DNA of 64,000 bases from Streptomyces typhae (lineage in GTDB: Bacteria; Actinomycetota; Actinomycetes; Streptomycetales; Streptomycetaceae): positions 96,853 to 160,852 of the forward strand of contig NZ_WPNZ01000024.1 in NCBI RefSeq assembly GCF_009755605.1. The letters are read 5' to 3'. Under the pieces are notes generated by a model. That model was not told the DNA's origin, searched no databases, and saw nothing but the letters and a program-made list of their open reading frames with translations. Positions 16,879 through 27,100 of this stretch are shown piece after piece. The first letter of the stretch is position 1, and every line of letters begins with the position of its first letter. The translations under genes and the position numbers were made by a program.

Positions 16879-17826
16879 TCAGGGGCGGCTGGTGAGATAG
16901 CCGCCCATGGCGGTGAAGTACTCGCTCGCGGCCAGCTCGCGGCCGTCCTCCGTGCGGACGCGCGTCAGGGCCAGGCCGTGGTTGCGGCCCGTGCGGGCGT
17001 CGGCGCCGGCGACTATGACCACGCCTTCGCCCTCGCGGTAGAAGATGCGGCCGGGGGTGCCGCCGTACTTCCCCTCGGACACGACCGCGGCCAGGACCTC
17101 GAGGCGCTTGCCCTTGTGGAAGGCGTAGGCACTGGGGTACGGCTCGGACTGGGCGCGGACCAGGCGCTCCAGGTCCGCGGCGGGCCAGGTCCAGTCGATG
17201 CGGCTGTCCTCCAGGGAGCGCTTGTGGAAGAAGCTCGCCTGTGTCCGGTCCTGCGGGGTGAAGTCCTTCTTGCCGGACGCGATGAGGTCGAGGGCGCCGA
17301 TGGTGACCGGGGCGATGAGGTCGACGGTCTTGTGGAAGAGGTCGGTGGCGGTGTCCTTCGGACCGACCGGCACGGATTCCTGGCGGACGATGTCACCGGC
17401 GTCGAGTTCGTCGTTCATCATGTGCGCCGTGACGCCCACTTCGGACTCGCCGTTGATCAGGGCCCAGATCAGGGGGGAGAAACCCGCGTATTTCGGCAGC
17501 AGTGAGTCGTGGACGTTCAGTGTGCCGTGGCGGGGGAGGTCGAAGAGGCGCGGCGGAATCCACGTACGCCAGTTGTTGGCGACGATGATGTCGGGGGCGG
17601 CGTCTTCGAGCCGCTGGAAGAGTTCCTCGTCGTCGGGTCGATTGCGAATGAGGACGGGGATGCCGTTCGCCTCGGCGAGATCGGCGACCGAGTCGCTCCA
17701 GATCTTCTCGTAGGCGTGCTCGCTCTTGGGGTGTGTCACCACCAGCACCACGTCGTGCTCGGAATCGATGAGGGCCTGAAGGGTGCGGTGCCCCCAGGTC
17801 TGATAACCGAACATGACGACCCGCAT
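16879..17826 (-). CDS. cchA: Hydroxyornithine formyltransferase of coelichelin biosynthesis
   Basis: 315-residue formyltransferase of the methionyl-tRNA formyltransferase fold, expected to use N10-formyl-tetrahydrofolate to formylate the delta-N of hydroxyornithine. The catalytic triad is visible: Asn in IVANNWRTW, His in NVHDSLLPKYAG, Asp in DELDAGDIVRQ. A C-terminal FMT-C-like domain contains SRIDWTWPA. The ATG at 17826 has GAGGAGGAA upstream. It is divergent from cchC, and two iron boxes lie between them. In the S. coelicolor cch cluster the ornithine monooxygenase cchB sits beside this gene; here it is missing. Confidence 0.92.
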   Translation of the reverse strand: MRVVMFGYQTWGHRTLQALIDSEHDVVLVVTHPKSEHAYEKIWSDSVADLAEANGIPVLIRNRPDDEELFQRLEDAAPDIIVANNWRTWIPPRLFDLPRHGTLNVHDSLLPKYAGFSPLIWALINGESEVGVTAHMMNDELDAGDIVRQESVPVGPKDTATDLFHKTVDLIAPVTIGALDLIASGKKDFTPQDRTQASFFHKRSLEDSRIDWTWPAADLERLVRAQSEPYPSAYAFHKGKRLEVLAAVVSEGKYGGTPGRIFYREGEGVVIVAGADARTGRNHGLALTRVRTEDGRELAASEYFTAMGGYLTSRP

Positions 17827-17863
17827 GGGGTTCCTCCTCGGAGCAGGGATTGACCGGCGCCAG

Positions 17864-17882
17864 TAAAGCAAGGCTTACCTTA
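17864..17882 (-). promoter_or_regulatory. Iron box (DmdR/IdeR-type) upstream of cchA
   Basis: TAAAGCAAGGCTTACCTTA; read on the minus strand it matches the actinobacterial iron-box consensus TTAGGTTAGGCTCACCTAA at about 13 of 19 positions. It is located 38-56 bp upstream of the cchA ATG, fitting repression by iron-loaded DmdR. Confidence 0.75.
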
Positions 17883-17958
17883 GTTTTCAACGTGCGCGTA
17901 CGATGCCCCAGTTGATGGGGGTGGTCATCCGTTTTGCCCTGTCGACACTGTCATAGTT

Positions 17959-17977
17959 TTAGCTTAGGCTCACCTAA
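17959..17977 (+). promoter_or_regulatory. Iron box upstream of cchC
   Basis: TTAGCTTAGGCTCACCTAA differs at only one position from the consensus TTAGGTTAGGCTCACCTAA. It lies 60-78 bp before cchC and overlaps the likely core promoter. It is the best iron box of the window. Confidence 0.92.
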
Positions 17978-18037
17978 ACTCCATGACGCTCAGGACTAAT
18001 ACGTCCCCGGTGGATCAGAGGGATAACGTACTTCGAC

Positions 18038-19093
18038 ATGAGCACGACTGCAGTTGAGCGCCCCGCACCCAGTGTCATGGGGGCCCGTCGGCGCCGGATG
18101 GCGGGCTTGAGCGCGCTTGCAGCGATCCTCGTGATCGCGGCGGCCGTGTCCCTGGCCGTCGGCGCGCGGGCGTTGAGCCCCGCCGAGGTGTGGCACGGGC
18201 TGTTCGCGGAGCCCGAGTCCGACCAGCGGCTCACGGAGATCCGGCTCATCGTGGAGACCGTGCGCGTGCCCCGGACGGTGCTCGCGATCGTGGCGGGGAT
18301 CGCGCTGGGCGTCGGCGGCGCGCTGATCCAGGGGTACACGCGCAACCCGATCGCGGACACGGGCCTGTTGGGGGTGAACGCCGGCGCCTCGTTCGCCGTC
18401 GTGACGGCGATCTCCGTGTTCGGCCTCGGCGATCCGTTCCAGTACGTGTGGTTCGCCTTCCTGGGGGCGGCCGTCGCCGGAGTCGTCGTGTTCGGCGTCG
18501 CGAGCATCGGCCGGGGGACCGGCAATCCGCTGACGCTCGCCCTGGCCGGGCAGGGCATCACGGTGTTCCTCGCGGCGATGACCACGGCGATCGCGCTTTC
18601 GGACAAGGAGTCGCTGAACGCGCTGCGGTTCTGGAACTCGGGCTCGGTGGCCGGTGTCGGCTTCGACGTCATCTGGCCGGTGACGGGGTTCGTCGCGGTC
18701 GGCCTGGTCCTCGTGGCCGTCGCGCTGCCCGCCCTCAACCTGCTCAACCTCGGTGACGACGTGGCCCGCGGGCTCGGCGTGAACATCGCGTGGAGCCGGA
18801 CCGTCGGCATCGTCGCTATCACCCTGCTCGCGGGTGCGGCCACGGCGGCCTGCGGGCCCATCGCGTTCCTCGGGCTCATGGTGGCCCACGTCGCCCGCTA
18901 TCTGACCGGCCCGGACTACCGCTGGCTGGTGCCGTACGCGGGCCTGCTCGGCGCCGTCGTCCTGCTGGTCTGCGACATCGTGGGCCGACTCGTGGTCCGC
19001 CCCGGCGAGTTGGACGCGGGGGTCGTCGTCGCTCTCCTCGGCGCACCGTTCTTCGCGGCCCTGGTGTGGCGCGGCAAGTTCAAGAAGGCGTGA
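18038..19093 (+). CDS. cchC: FecCD-type ferric-siderophore permease
   Basis: 351-residue inner-membrane permease with about nine to ten hydrophobic helices and the FecCD family landmarks RVPRTVLAIVAGIALGVGGALIQGYTRNPIADTGLLGVNAGASF (residues about 78-121), GPIAFLGLMVAHVAR and PGELDAGVVVALLGAPFF. It forms a heterodimeric importer with CchD, powered by CchE and fed by CchF. First gene of the plus-strand transcript behind the strong iron box. The ATG at 18038 has only a distant GAGGG. Confidence 0.93.
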   Translation: MSTTAVERPAPSVMGARRRRMAGLSALAAILVIAAAVSLAVGARALSPAEVWHGLFAEPESDQRLTEIRLIVETVRVPRTVLAIVAGIALGVGGALIQGYTRNPIADTGLLGVNAGASFAVVTAISVFGLGDPFQYVWFAFLGAAVAGVVVFGVASIGRGTGNPLTLALAGQGITVFLAAMTTAIALSDKESLNALRFWNSGSVAGVGFDVIWPVTGFVAVGLVLVAVALPALNLLNLGDDVARGLGVNIAWSRTVGIVAITLLAGAATAACGPIAFLGLMVAHVARYLTGPDYRWLVPYAGLLGAVVLLVCDIVGRLVVRPGELDAGVVVALLGAPFFAALVWRGKFKKA

Positions 19094-19095
19094 AC

Positions 19096-20241
19096 GTGAC
19101 AGATGTGAAGTCCGCGCAGGCGGGGGAGCCCGGAGGGCCGGGCAGGTCCGGCGGGTCCGCGGTGCCGGGAGAGCCGGGAGAGCTCGGCTCCGCAGGGAAG
19201 GCCGCGGTGGCGCCCGGTGTGCGCCTCGGCGGCCTCTCCTTCGTGTGGCGGCCCTACGTCCTCGCCGTCACGCTGCTCCTGACGGGCGCGACCTTCCTGG
19301 TGTTCTGCCTGTCCATCAGCGTGGGCGACTTCCAGATCGGCCTGTCCCGGGTGATCGCCACGATCTTCGGCCGGGGCGAGCCGGTCGACGAGTTCATCAT
19401 CATGGACCTGCGGCTGCCGCGCGCACTCGCCGGGCTGGTCGTGGGCGTCGCCCTCGGCGTCTCCGGGGCCCTCACCCAGTCCATCGCGCGCAATCCGCTG
19501 GCCAGCCCGGACGTCCTCGGCATCACGGCCGGCGCGAGCGCGGTAGCGGTGTTCCTGGTGAGCGCGTCGGGCGGCGCCGCGACGGCGGTCGTCGACTCCG
19601 TGGGCCTGTCCGCCGCGGCGCTCGCCGGCGGCCTCTGCACCGGTCTGCTCGTGTACTTCCTCGCGTGGCGGCGCGGTGTCGACGGCTTCCGGCTCATCCT
19701 CATCGGCATCTCGGTGAGCGCCGTCATGGAGGCCATCACGACCTGGCTGCTGGTCTCGGCCGACATCAGGGACGTGGCGCGGGCCCAGGCCTGGCTGGTG
19801 GGATCGCTGGACAACCGGGCGTGGGACGACGTCGAGATCGCGCTCTGGGGCACCCTCGTCCTGCTGGTCGTCGTGTCGTGCGTCGCCTTCCAGTTCAAGC
19901 CGATGCACTTCGGCGACGAGGTCGCCGCGGGCCTCGGTGTCCGCTACCAGCTGGTGCGGGCGGTCCTGCTGCTGTGCGCGGTGCTGCTCGCCGGAACGGC
20001 GGTGAGCGCGGCGGGTCCCGTGCCGTTCGTGGCGCTGGTGGCTCCGCAGGTGGCGATGCGCCTCGCGCGCTGCCCCACGCCGCCCCTCGTCGCCTCGGGC
20101 ATGGCGGGGGCGCTGCTCCTGATCGGAGCGGACCTCGTCGCGCGCACGGTGCTGCCGGACGGCCTTCCGGTCGGTGTGGTCACCGCCGCGATCGGCGGTC
20201 CCTTCCTCGTCTATCTGCTGGTGCGGGCGAACCTCAGATAA
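19096..20241 (+). CDS. cchD: FecCD-type ferric-siderophore permease
   Basis: Second permease subunit, about 381 residues, with a Gly/Pro/Glu-rich cytoplasmic N-terminal extension of about 50 residues before the first helix. Family motifs: RLPRALAGLVVGVALGVSG, QSIARNPLASPDVLGITAGA, AAGPVPFVALVAPQVAMRL and LPVGVVTAAIGGPFLVYLL. GTG at 19096 has GAAGG 7 bp upstream; GTG at 19090, overlapping the cchC stop, is an alternative. It is co-transcribed with cchC. Confidence 0.93.
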   Translation: MTDVKSAQAGEPGGPGRSGGSAVPGEPGELGSAGKAAVAPGVRLGGLSFVWRPYVLAVTLLLTGATFLVFCLSISVGDFQIGLSRVIATIFGRGEPVDEFIIMDLRLPRALAGLVVGVALGVSGALTQSIARNPLASPDVLGITAGASAVAVFLVSASGGAATAVVDSVGLSAAALAGGLCTGLLVYFLAWRRGVDGFRLILIGISVSAVMEAITTWLLVSADIRDVARAQAWLVGSLDNRAWDDVEIALWGTLVLLVVVSCVAFQFKPMHFGDEVAAGLGVRYQLVRAVLLLCAVLLAGTAVSAAGPVPFVALVAPQVAMRLARCPTPPLVASGMAGALLLIGADLVARTVLPDGLPVGVVTAAIGGPFLVYLLVRANLR

Positions 20242-20248
20242 CTGGTAC

Positions 20249-20267
20249 AAAGGTGAGGCAAACCTTA
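20249..20267 (+). promoter_or_regulatory. Iron box upstream of cchE
   Basis: AAAGGTGAGGCAAACCTTA matches the iron-box consensus at about 13 of 19 positions and ends 17 bp before the cchE GTG. It suggests a separate iron-regulated promoter in the short cchD-cchE gap. Confidence 0.65.
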
Positions 20268-20284
20268 ACAAGCGAGGGGGGCTT

Positions 20285-21145
20285 GTGGCCGCGCAGTACA
20301 TCACCGAGAGCGGGTCCGGCGTCGTCGTCGACTCACGTCTCGCAGCCAACGGCGTCACCGTCGGGTACGGCAGCCGGACCGTCATCGACGACCTCGACGT
20401 GGCGATACCGCCCGGGGTGATCACCACCATCATCGGCCCCAACGGCTGTGGCAAGTCGACCCTGTTGCGGACCCTGACGCGGCTGCTCAGGCCCACCAAG
20501 GGCCAAGTAGTCCTGGACGGCGAGGACATCGTCAAGCTGAAGACCAAGGACGTGGCGAAGAAGCTCGGCCTGCTGCCGCAGGCACCGGTCGCGCCGGAGG
20601 GGCTCACGGTGTCCGACCTGGTCGCCAGGGGCCGCCACCCGCACCAGAGCTGGCTGCGGCAGTGGTCCTCCGACGACGCCGACGTGGTGGAGCGGGCCCT
20701 CGCCATGACCGGGGTCGCCGACCTGGCCGACCGCCCCGTCGACTCCCTCTCCGGCGGCCAGCGCCAGCGCGTCTGGATCTCCATGACCCTGGCTCAGGGT
20801 ACCGACCTGCTGCTCCTGGACGAGCCGACCACGTATCTGGACCTGGCGCACGCGGTCGACGTACTCGACCTGGTGGACGATCTGCACGAGTCCGGGTGCA
20901 CGGTGGTGATGGTCCTGCACGACCTCAATCTGGCCACGCGCTACAGCGACAACCTCGTCGTGATGACGGACGGTTCGGTCCTGGCGCAGGGGCATCCGCG
21001 CGACGTGATCACCGCCGAACTGCTGTACGAGGCCTTCGGCCTGCGAGCCAAGGTGATCGACGATCCGGTGGGCGACCGACCGCTGATCGTTCCGATCGGT
21101 CGAACTCACGTACAGCTCGACTGGATTGAGCCAAACGCGAAGTGA
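20285..21145 (+). CDS. cchE: Ferric-siderophore ABC transporter ATPase
   Basis: 286-residue FepC-type ATPase for the CchC/CchD permease. All motifs are canonical: Walker A IIGPNGCGKSTLL, Q-loop LLPQAP, signature SLSGGQRQRVW, Walker B LLLLDEPTTYLD and switch His in VLHDLNLA. GTG at 20285 follows GAGGGGGG. Its stop is followed 4 bp later by the next iron box. Confidence 0.93.
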   Translation: MAAQYITESGSGVVVDSRLAANGVTVGYGSRTVIDDLDVAIPPGVITTIIGPNGCGKSTLLRTLTRLLRPTKGQVVLDGEDIVKLKTKDVAKKLGLLPQAPVAPEGLTVSDLVARGRHPHQSWLRQWSSDDADVVERALAMTGVADLADRPVDSLSGGQRQRVWISMTLAQGTDLLLLDEPTTYLDLAHAVDVLDLVDDLHESGCTVVMVLHDLNLATRYSDNLVVMTDGSVLAQGHPRDVITAELLYEAFGLRAKVIDDPVGDRPLIVPIGRTHVQLDWIEPNAK

Positions 21146-21148
21146 GAG

Positions 21149-21167
21149 TAAGGCTAGGCTAACCTCA
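21149..21167 (+). promoter_or_regulatory. Iron box upstream of cchF
   Basis: TAAGGCTAGGCTAACCTCA matches the consensus at about 15 of 19 positions, 91 bp upstream of the cchF ATG. The distance leaves a 5-prime leader of roughly 70-80 nt, in which I see no riboswitch. Confidence 0.85.
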
Positions 21168-21257
21168 CTTTTGCACGGTAAAGTTTGCCTGCCCTGACAG
21201 GGGCGCACCGGGCCCTCGAAGGGGCGTTCCGGACGGCGTGAGAGCAAGGGATCTCGA

Positions 21258-22316
21258 ATGCACCTCCAACGAACGACGCGTACGACGCCGTGGCGCCGCC
21301 TCGCGGCAGTGGTCTCCGCCGCGGCCCTCGGTGTCGGCCTCCTCGCGGGATGCGGCTCGGACGACTCGAACGACGACGCCGACACCGGCAAGGACGGCGG
21401 CAAGGCCGCGGCCGGCACGTTCCCCGTCTCGGTGGAGCATGCCTTCGGATCCACGAAGATAGCCAAGGCCCCCCAGCGGGTCGTCTCCGTCGGCTACACC
21501 GACGACCAGGCGATCCTCGCGTTCGGCGTCAAGCCGGTCGGCATGGTCGACCAGTATCCGAACCCGGAGGGCAAGTCCCCCGACATCAACACCCAGTGGC
21601 CCTGGGTGAAGGACAAGTGGGGCGACACCAAGCCCGAGGTCGTCATGAAGAACGGCGACTCGGGCCCGAACTACGAGAAGATCGCCTCGCTGCGCCCGGA
21701 CCTGATCATCGCGGTCTACTCCGAGATCGACAAGGCCGCGTACGACAAGCTCTCCAAGATCGCCCCCACGGTGGGCCGCACCAAGGCCGAGAAGGAGCCG
21801 TTCAGCGCTCCGTGGCAGGACAACGCGGTGCACATCGGCAAGGCGCTCGGCCAGGAGGACAAGGCCGAGAAGCTGGTGGCCGGCATCCAGACCAAGCTCG
21901 ACACGGCGAAGAAGGACCACCCCGAGTTCGCCAAGCAGACGGCTGTGCCGCTGTCCTGGTACAAGGACTCGGTCGCGCCGTTCACCACGACCGACGTGCG
22001 CGGACGCCTGGTCACGGGCATCGGCTTCAAGGGCCAGAAGAAGATCGACGAGGTCGCGGACGGCAAGTTCTTCACCGTCCTGTCCCCCGAGCGCATCGAC
22101 CTCGTCGACGTCGACCACCTCTTCGTCATCAATGACACGGCCGACCAGAAGGCCCTGAAGAAGTTCAAGCTGTTCACCAACCTGGACGCGGTCAAGAAGG
22201 GCAACGTGTCGTACCTGCTCGACAGCGAGGGTCCGGCGGTCGGCGCGGCCATGTCGCAGGGCACGCTGCTCTCCCTGCCGTACGCGATCGACGAACTCGT
22301 CAAGTCGGTCGACTAG
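21258..22316 (+). CDS. cchF: Siderophore-binding lipoprotein
   Basis: 352-residue extracytoplasmic binding protein. The signal peptide ends in lipobox LLAGC (Cys near residue 32) followed by an acidic linker. The mature part is a FepB-type fold with APQRVVSVGYTDDQAILAFGVKPVG, IASLRPDLIIAVYSEID and QDNAVHIGKALG. It should capture ferric coelichelin and deliver it to CchC/D/E. Two bases separate its stop from the cchG GTG. Confidence 0.92.
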   Translation: MHLQRTTRTTPWRRLAAVVSAAALGVGLLAGCGSDDSNDDADTGKDGGKAAAGTFPVSVEHAFGSTKIAKAPQRVVSVGYTDDQAILAFGVKPVGMVDQYPNPEGKSPDINTQWPWVKDKWGDTKPEVVMKNGDSGPNYEKIASLRPDLIIAVYSEIDKAAYDKLSKIAPTVGRTKAEKEPFSAPWQDNAVHIGKALGQEDKAEKLVAGIQTKLDTAKKDHPEFAKQTAVPLSWYKDSVAPFTTTDVRGRLVTGIGFKGQKKIDEVADGKFFTVLSPERIDLVDVDHLFVINDTADQKALKKFKLFTNLDAVKKGNVSYLLDSEGPAVGAAMSQGTLLSLPYAIDELVKSVD

Positions 22317-22318
22317 GT

Positions 22319-24106
22319 GTGAGCACCACCGAAACCCGGGCCGTCCCGGCGGCCCTGCGCACGGCGTCCGGGCGTGAGGCCACCCGATGGGTCGCCGCGC
22401 ACTGCCGGCAAGTGCCCTGGCTGACGGCCGCCACCGTGCTCAGCACGGTGGCGGGCGCCGCCCTCCAGGTCCTTCCGGTGCTCCTGCTCGGCCGCGTGGT
22501 CGACGCGGTGGTCGACGGCGAGTCCCGCTCGGTCCTGATCACGGTCGGCGCGCTGATGGCCGCCGCCGCGCTGCTCGGCGCGGTGGCCACCGGCGTGTCG
22601 ACGTATCTCATCGGACGCCTCGGCGCGGACCTGCTCGCCCAACTGCGGGAAGGCGCCGTCCGTTCGGTCCTCGGCATGCCCAGCTCCCGCGTCGAGCAGG
22701 TCGGCCGCGGGGACGTGCTCTCCCGGGTCGGCGACGACGTGGCGGTCCTCTCCAAGGGCATCCGCATGGCCATCCCCACCGTCTTCTCGGCGGGCGTCCT
22801 CGTCCTCATCGCCACGGTCGGCATGTTCGGCCTCGACTGGCGGCTCGGACTCGCGGGCGCCGGCGCGCTGCCCGCCTACGCCCTCGCGCTGCGCTGGTAC
22901 CTGCCGCGCTCCGCCCCGCTCTACCGCAAGCAGCGTGTCGCCCAGGCCGACCGCGCCCAGGCGCTGATCAGCGGCCTGAACGGGATCGATACCGTGCGCG
23001 CGTACCGCCTGGAGGACTCCTTCCGCGAGAAGGTCACCAGCGAGTCGTGGCGGGTGCGGGAGTACGGGATCGAGGTGTTCCGCTTCTTCGGCCGGTTCGT
23101 CGGCAGGGAGAACCGCGCCGAGTTCATCGGCCTCGTCCTCATCCTCGTGGTGGGGTACGCGCTCCTGGAGGCGGACGCCGCGAGCCTCGGCGAGGTCTCG
23201 GCGGCCCCCCTGATGTTCCACCGCCTCTTCACCCCCCTCGGCGCCATCATGTTCACCTTCGACGAGGCACAGAAGTCGGGCGCGAGCCTGACCCGCCTCG
23301 TCGGGGTCCTCGGCGAGGACTCCGAGGACCGGCTCGTCGGCGACGCGACGGTGGCGCCCGCCGACGCCGTGCCGTACGCGGTGACGGTGGAGGGCCTGAC
23401 GTACCGCTACCCCGACACCGAGCACCCCGTCCTCAGGGACGTCGACCTGACGATCCCTGCGGGCGGTTCGCTCGCCCTGGTGGGGGCGACGGGTGCGGGC
23501 AAGACGACCCTGGCCGCGCTGATCGCCGGGATCGGGACGCCCGAGGCCGGGTCCGTGCGCATCGGTGACACCGACCTCGCAGCCCTCGACGAGGCGGGCG
23601 CGCGGGCCCTGGTGAGCATCCTGACGCAGGAGACCCATGTGTACTCCGGTTCGCTCGCCGAGGACCTGCGCCTCGCGGCGCCGCGGGCGAGCGACGCGGA
23701 GCTGCGGCAGGCGCTGCGCACGGTCGGCGCCGACACCTGGGTCGACGCGCTGCCCGAGGGGCTCGACACCAAGGTCGGCGAGGGCGGGGAGCGCCTCGAC
23801 GTGACCAAGGTGGCCCATGTCGCCCTGGCCCGGCTCGTCCTCGCGCGGGCCCCGGTGGTGGTGCTCGACGAGTCGACCGCGGAGGCGGGCAGCGAGGGCG
23901 CCGCCGAGCTGGAGCGGGCCGTGCTCGCCGCGTGCGCGGGCCGGACCACGCTGTTCGTGGCGCACCGGCTGACGCAGGCGATGGCAGCCGACCGCATCGC
24001 CGTCCTCGACGCGGGCCGCGTCGTGGAACAGGGTACGCACGACGAGCTGGTTGCCCTGGGCGGCAGGTACGCGCGACTGTGGCAGGCGTGGCGAGAAGGT
24101 AGTTAG
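22319..24106 (+). CDS. cchG: ABC exporter half-transporter with degenerate signature motif
   Basis: 595-residue type IV exporter half: six-helix membrane domain (about 1-320), then nucleotide-binding domain. Walker A (VGATGAGKTTL), Q-loop (ILTQETHVYSG), Walker B plus catalytic Glu (VVVLDEST) and H-loop (VAHRLT) are intact. The LSGGQ signature is replaced by RLDVTK, and the D-loop reads AEAG. The partner CchI has the opposite pattern, so the pair should form one consensus ATP site (CchG Walker motifs with CchI signature). GTG at 22319, 2 bp after cchF. Likely exports coelichelin or a precursor. Confidence 0.9.
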   Translation: MSTTETRAVPAALRTASGREATRWVAAHCRQVPWLTAATVLSTVAGAALQVLPVLLLGRVVDAVVDGESRSVLITVGALMAAAALLGAVATGVSTYLIGRLGADLLAQLREGAVRSVLGMPSSRVEQVGRGDVLSRVGDDVAVLSKGIRMAIPTVFSAGVLVLIATVGMFGLDWRLGLAGAGALPAYALALRWYLPRSAPLYRKQRVAQADRAQALISGLNGIDTVRAYRLEDSFREKVTSESWRVREYGIEVFRFFGRFVGRENRAEFIGLVLILVVGYALLEADAASLGEVSAAPLMFHRLFTPLGAIMFTFDEAQKSGASLTRLVGVLGEDSEDRLVGDATVAPADAVPYAVTVEGLTYRYPDTEHPVLRDVDLTIPAGGSLALVGATGAGKTTLAALIAGIGTPEAGSVRIGDTDLAALDEAGARALVSILTQETHVYSGSLAEDLRLAAPRASDAELRQALRTVGADTWVDALPEGLDTKVGEGGERLDVTKVAHVALARLVLARAPVVVLDESTAEAGSEGAAELERAVLAACAGRTTLFVAHRLTQAMAADRIAVLDAGRVVEQGTHDELVALGGRYARLWQAWREGS

Positions 24107-24178
24107 GCAACCCTCAGTCAGGTGTGGTCGCACTCGGTTGGCCGAGTGCGGCCTGTGGAAGGAAAAGCTGAGTCCCCG

Positions 24179-27100
24179 ATGACGGAATCGCGCGCTGGTC
24201 TCGTACTGCTCACCCCCGCACGCCTGGCCGACGTACGCCGCCAGGCGGGCGACTACTCCGACAGGACCATCGTCGAAGCCTGCGCCGTCGCCCTCGCCCA
24301 CTGGGCGACGGGCGAGAGCCCGAACGGCATCGGCCTCACCGCGGGCACGCTGTTCGCCGACGTCCTCGGCTGGGTCGACAACGGCGGGCGCGCGCCCGGC
24401 GGGTGGCGACCCGGCGCGGACGGCCTGAGCATCACCGTCCCCGAGGGCGTCGCGCCCGCCGAGGCGCAGCGCGCCCTGGACGACCTCGCCGACTTCCCGG
24501 ACCGGCCGCTCGGCACCGTCGGCCCGTCCGACGCGGTCGCGCGCCTCGAAGCCCTGGCGCGGTGGAACGACACCGCGGCCGACCGCGTCCGCCCCAGCGT
24601 CGTGGAGATGTTCCTCGAACAGGCGAGGACCCGGCCGGACGCCGTGGCGATCGTCGACGAGCGCCGCTCGCTGACCTACCGTCAGGCAGCTCACCTCTCC
24701 GGTCAGTTGGCGCACCACCTGCGCGAACGCGGCCTCGCCGCGGAGGAGGTGGTCGGCATATCCCTCGCCCGCTCCGCCGAGATGGTGATCGGCCTGCTCG
24801 GTGTGCTCCGCGCGGGCTGCGCCTTCGTGCCGCTCGACCCCCAGTGGCCCGCCGCCCGCCGCGCCGTCGTCGTCGACGACGCCCGGATCGTGGTGCAGCT
24901 CAACGACAACGGCGCCCACGAACCGGGCGAACCGGAAGCCGTCGCCGTCGACCTGGACGCCTGGCGGTTCGCCTCCCACCCCACCGACGGCACCGGCGTC
25001 ACCACCCCCGGCGGCTCCCTGGCCTACGTCATCTTCACCTCAGGATCGACCGGGCGGCCCAAGGGCGCCATGATCCGCCACGAGGCGATCAGCGAACGCC
25101 TGCTGTGGCAGGTGCACGAGATCCTCGGCTTCGGCCACGACGACGCGTCCCTCTTCAAGGCGCCGCTGTCCTTCGACATCTCCCTCAACGAGATCTTCCT
25201 GCCGCTGGTGTGCGGCGGCCGGCTCGTGGTCCTGCGGCCCGGCGGCGAACGCGACCCGCACCACCTCCTCGGCGTGATCGCCGAGCAGCGCGTCACCTTC
25301 ACCTATCTGGTGTCGTCCATGCTGGACGTCCTCCTGGACATCGCGGGCGACTCCGGCCGCCTCGACAGCCTGCGGCACGTGTGGTGCGGCGGCGAGGTGC
25401 TCACCCCGGAGCTGTACGAGAGGTTCCGCACCCGCCTCGACATCCCCATGTACCACGGCTACGGCCCGGCCGAGACGACCATCGGTGTCTCCCACGTCAT
25501 CTACCGCGGCGCCGCCGAACGCCTGTCGACCTCGATCGGCAAGGCCAACCCGAACACCCAGCTCTACGTCCTCGACGAGGAACTGCGTCCGGTGCCCGTC
25601 GGCGTCGGCGGCGAGCTGTACGTCGGCGGTTTCCTGCTGGGCCGCGGCTACGTCAACGCCCCCGGCCTGACGGCGTCCCGGTTCGTGGCGAACCCCTTCG
25701 CCACCGACGGGTCGCGGCTCTACCGGACCGGTGACCTCGCCCGGTTCGCCCCCGACGGGTCCCTGGACTTCCTCGGCCGCGCCGACAACCAGATCAAGAT
25801 CCGCGGCATGCGCCTGGAGATCGAGGACGTCGAGGCGGGCCTCGCCGAGCACCCCGCCGTCCGCCACACCTGCGTCGTCGCCAAGAAGAACACGGCGGGC
25901 GGCACCTACCTCGTGGGGTACGTGATCCCGGCCTCCGGACACGAGGGCCTCACCGCGGACGACGTCAAGGCGTGGGCCGCCGGGCACATGGTCGAGTACA
26001 TGGTGCCCGCCCACGTCGTCGTGATGACGGAGTTCCCGCTCACCGCGAACGGCAAGCTCGACCGCAAAGCCCTGCCGGAGCCCGCCGTCGGCACCGGCGG
26101 GTCCCGCGCGCCCGCCACCGAGAACGAACGCGTGGTGTGCGCGACGGTCGCCGCCCTCCTCCAACTCGACGGGGTCGGCGCCGACCAGGACTTCTTCAAG
26201 ATCGGCGGCGACAGCATCCTGGCGATCTCGCTCCTCGGCGCGCTGCGCGACGCGGGCCTCTACGTCACCGCGCGGCAGATCTTCACCCACAGCGTCCTCG
26301 GCGCCCTGGCCGCCGTGGCGAGCCGCGAGGACGCCGCCACCGCCGACCGCGACGACACCGCGACCGGCCCCGTCGTGGGCTCGCCCATCGTGCAGTGGCT
26401 CGGCGAGACCACCGAAGCCGTCGACGGCTTCGTGCAGTCCGTGGTCCTCAACACCCCGGCCGACCTGACCGCCGACGCCCTCGACACGGTCCTCGCCGCC
26501 GTCGCGGCCCGGCACGACATGCTCCGCGCCAGGCTGGTGCGTGGCGCGCGCTGGAGCTTCGACATCCCCGGAGCGGAGGGGGCTGCCGTGGGATGGCAGG
26601 AGAGCGACCGGTCGCTCGACGCGTGCGTGGCGCTCGCCACCGCGCACCTGGACCCGGCGGACGGCGTGATGCTGCGCGCCGTCTGGCGCCGCGCGGCGCG
26701 CCAACTGGTGCTCGTCGCCCACCACGTGGTGGTCGACGGCGTGTCCTGGCGGATCCTGATGGAGGACCTCGCCACGGCGTGGCGGCAGCACGCCGACGGC
26801 AAGCCCGTGGAACTGCCCCCGGTGGGCACCTCCTTCCGGCGCTGGACGCAACTCCTCGGCCGGGCCGGGTTCGACGCGGACCGCGCCCACTTCCAGCGGC
26901 CCCTGCCGGGAGCGGACCAGCCGATCGGCAGGCGCGCGCTCACCGACGCGGACACCGTCGCGCGGGAGCTGACCCGCACCGTCTCCGTCGACGCCGACAC
27001 CACCACCGCACTCCTCGGCGAGATACCCGCGAAGTTCCACGCGGGCGTCAACGACGTCCTCCTCACCGCGCTCGCGGTCGCCCTCGCCCGGTGGCGCCGC

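Noticed and set aside
24098..24116. Iron box upstream of cchH
   Set aside because: GGTAGTTAGGCAACCCTCA matches only about 11 of 19 consensus positions and overlaps the end of cchG; mentioned only as a weak possibility.
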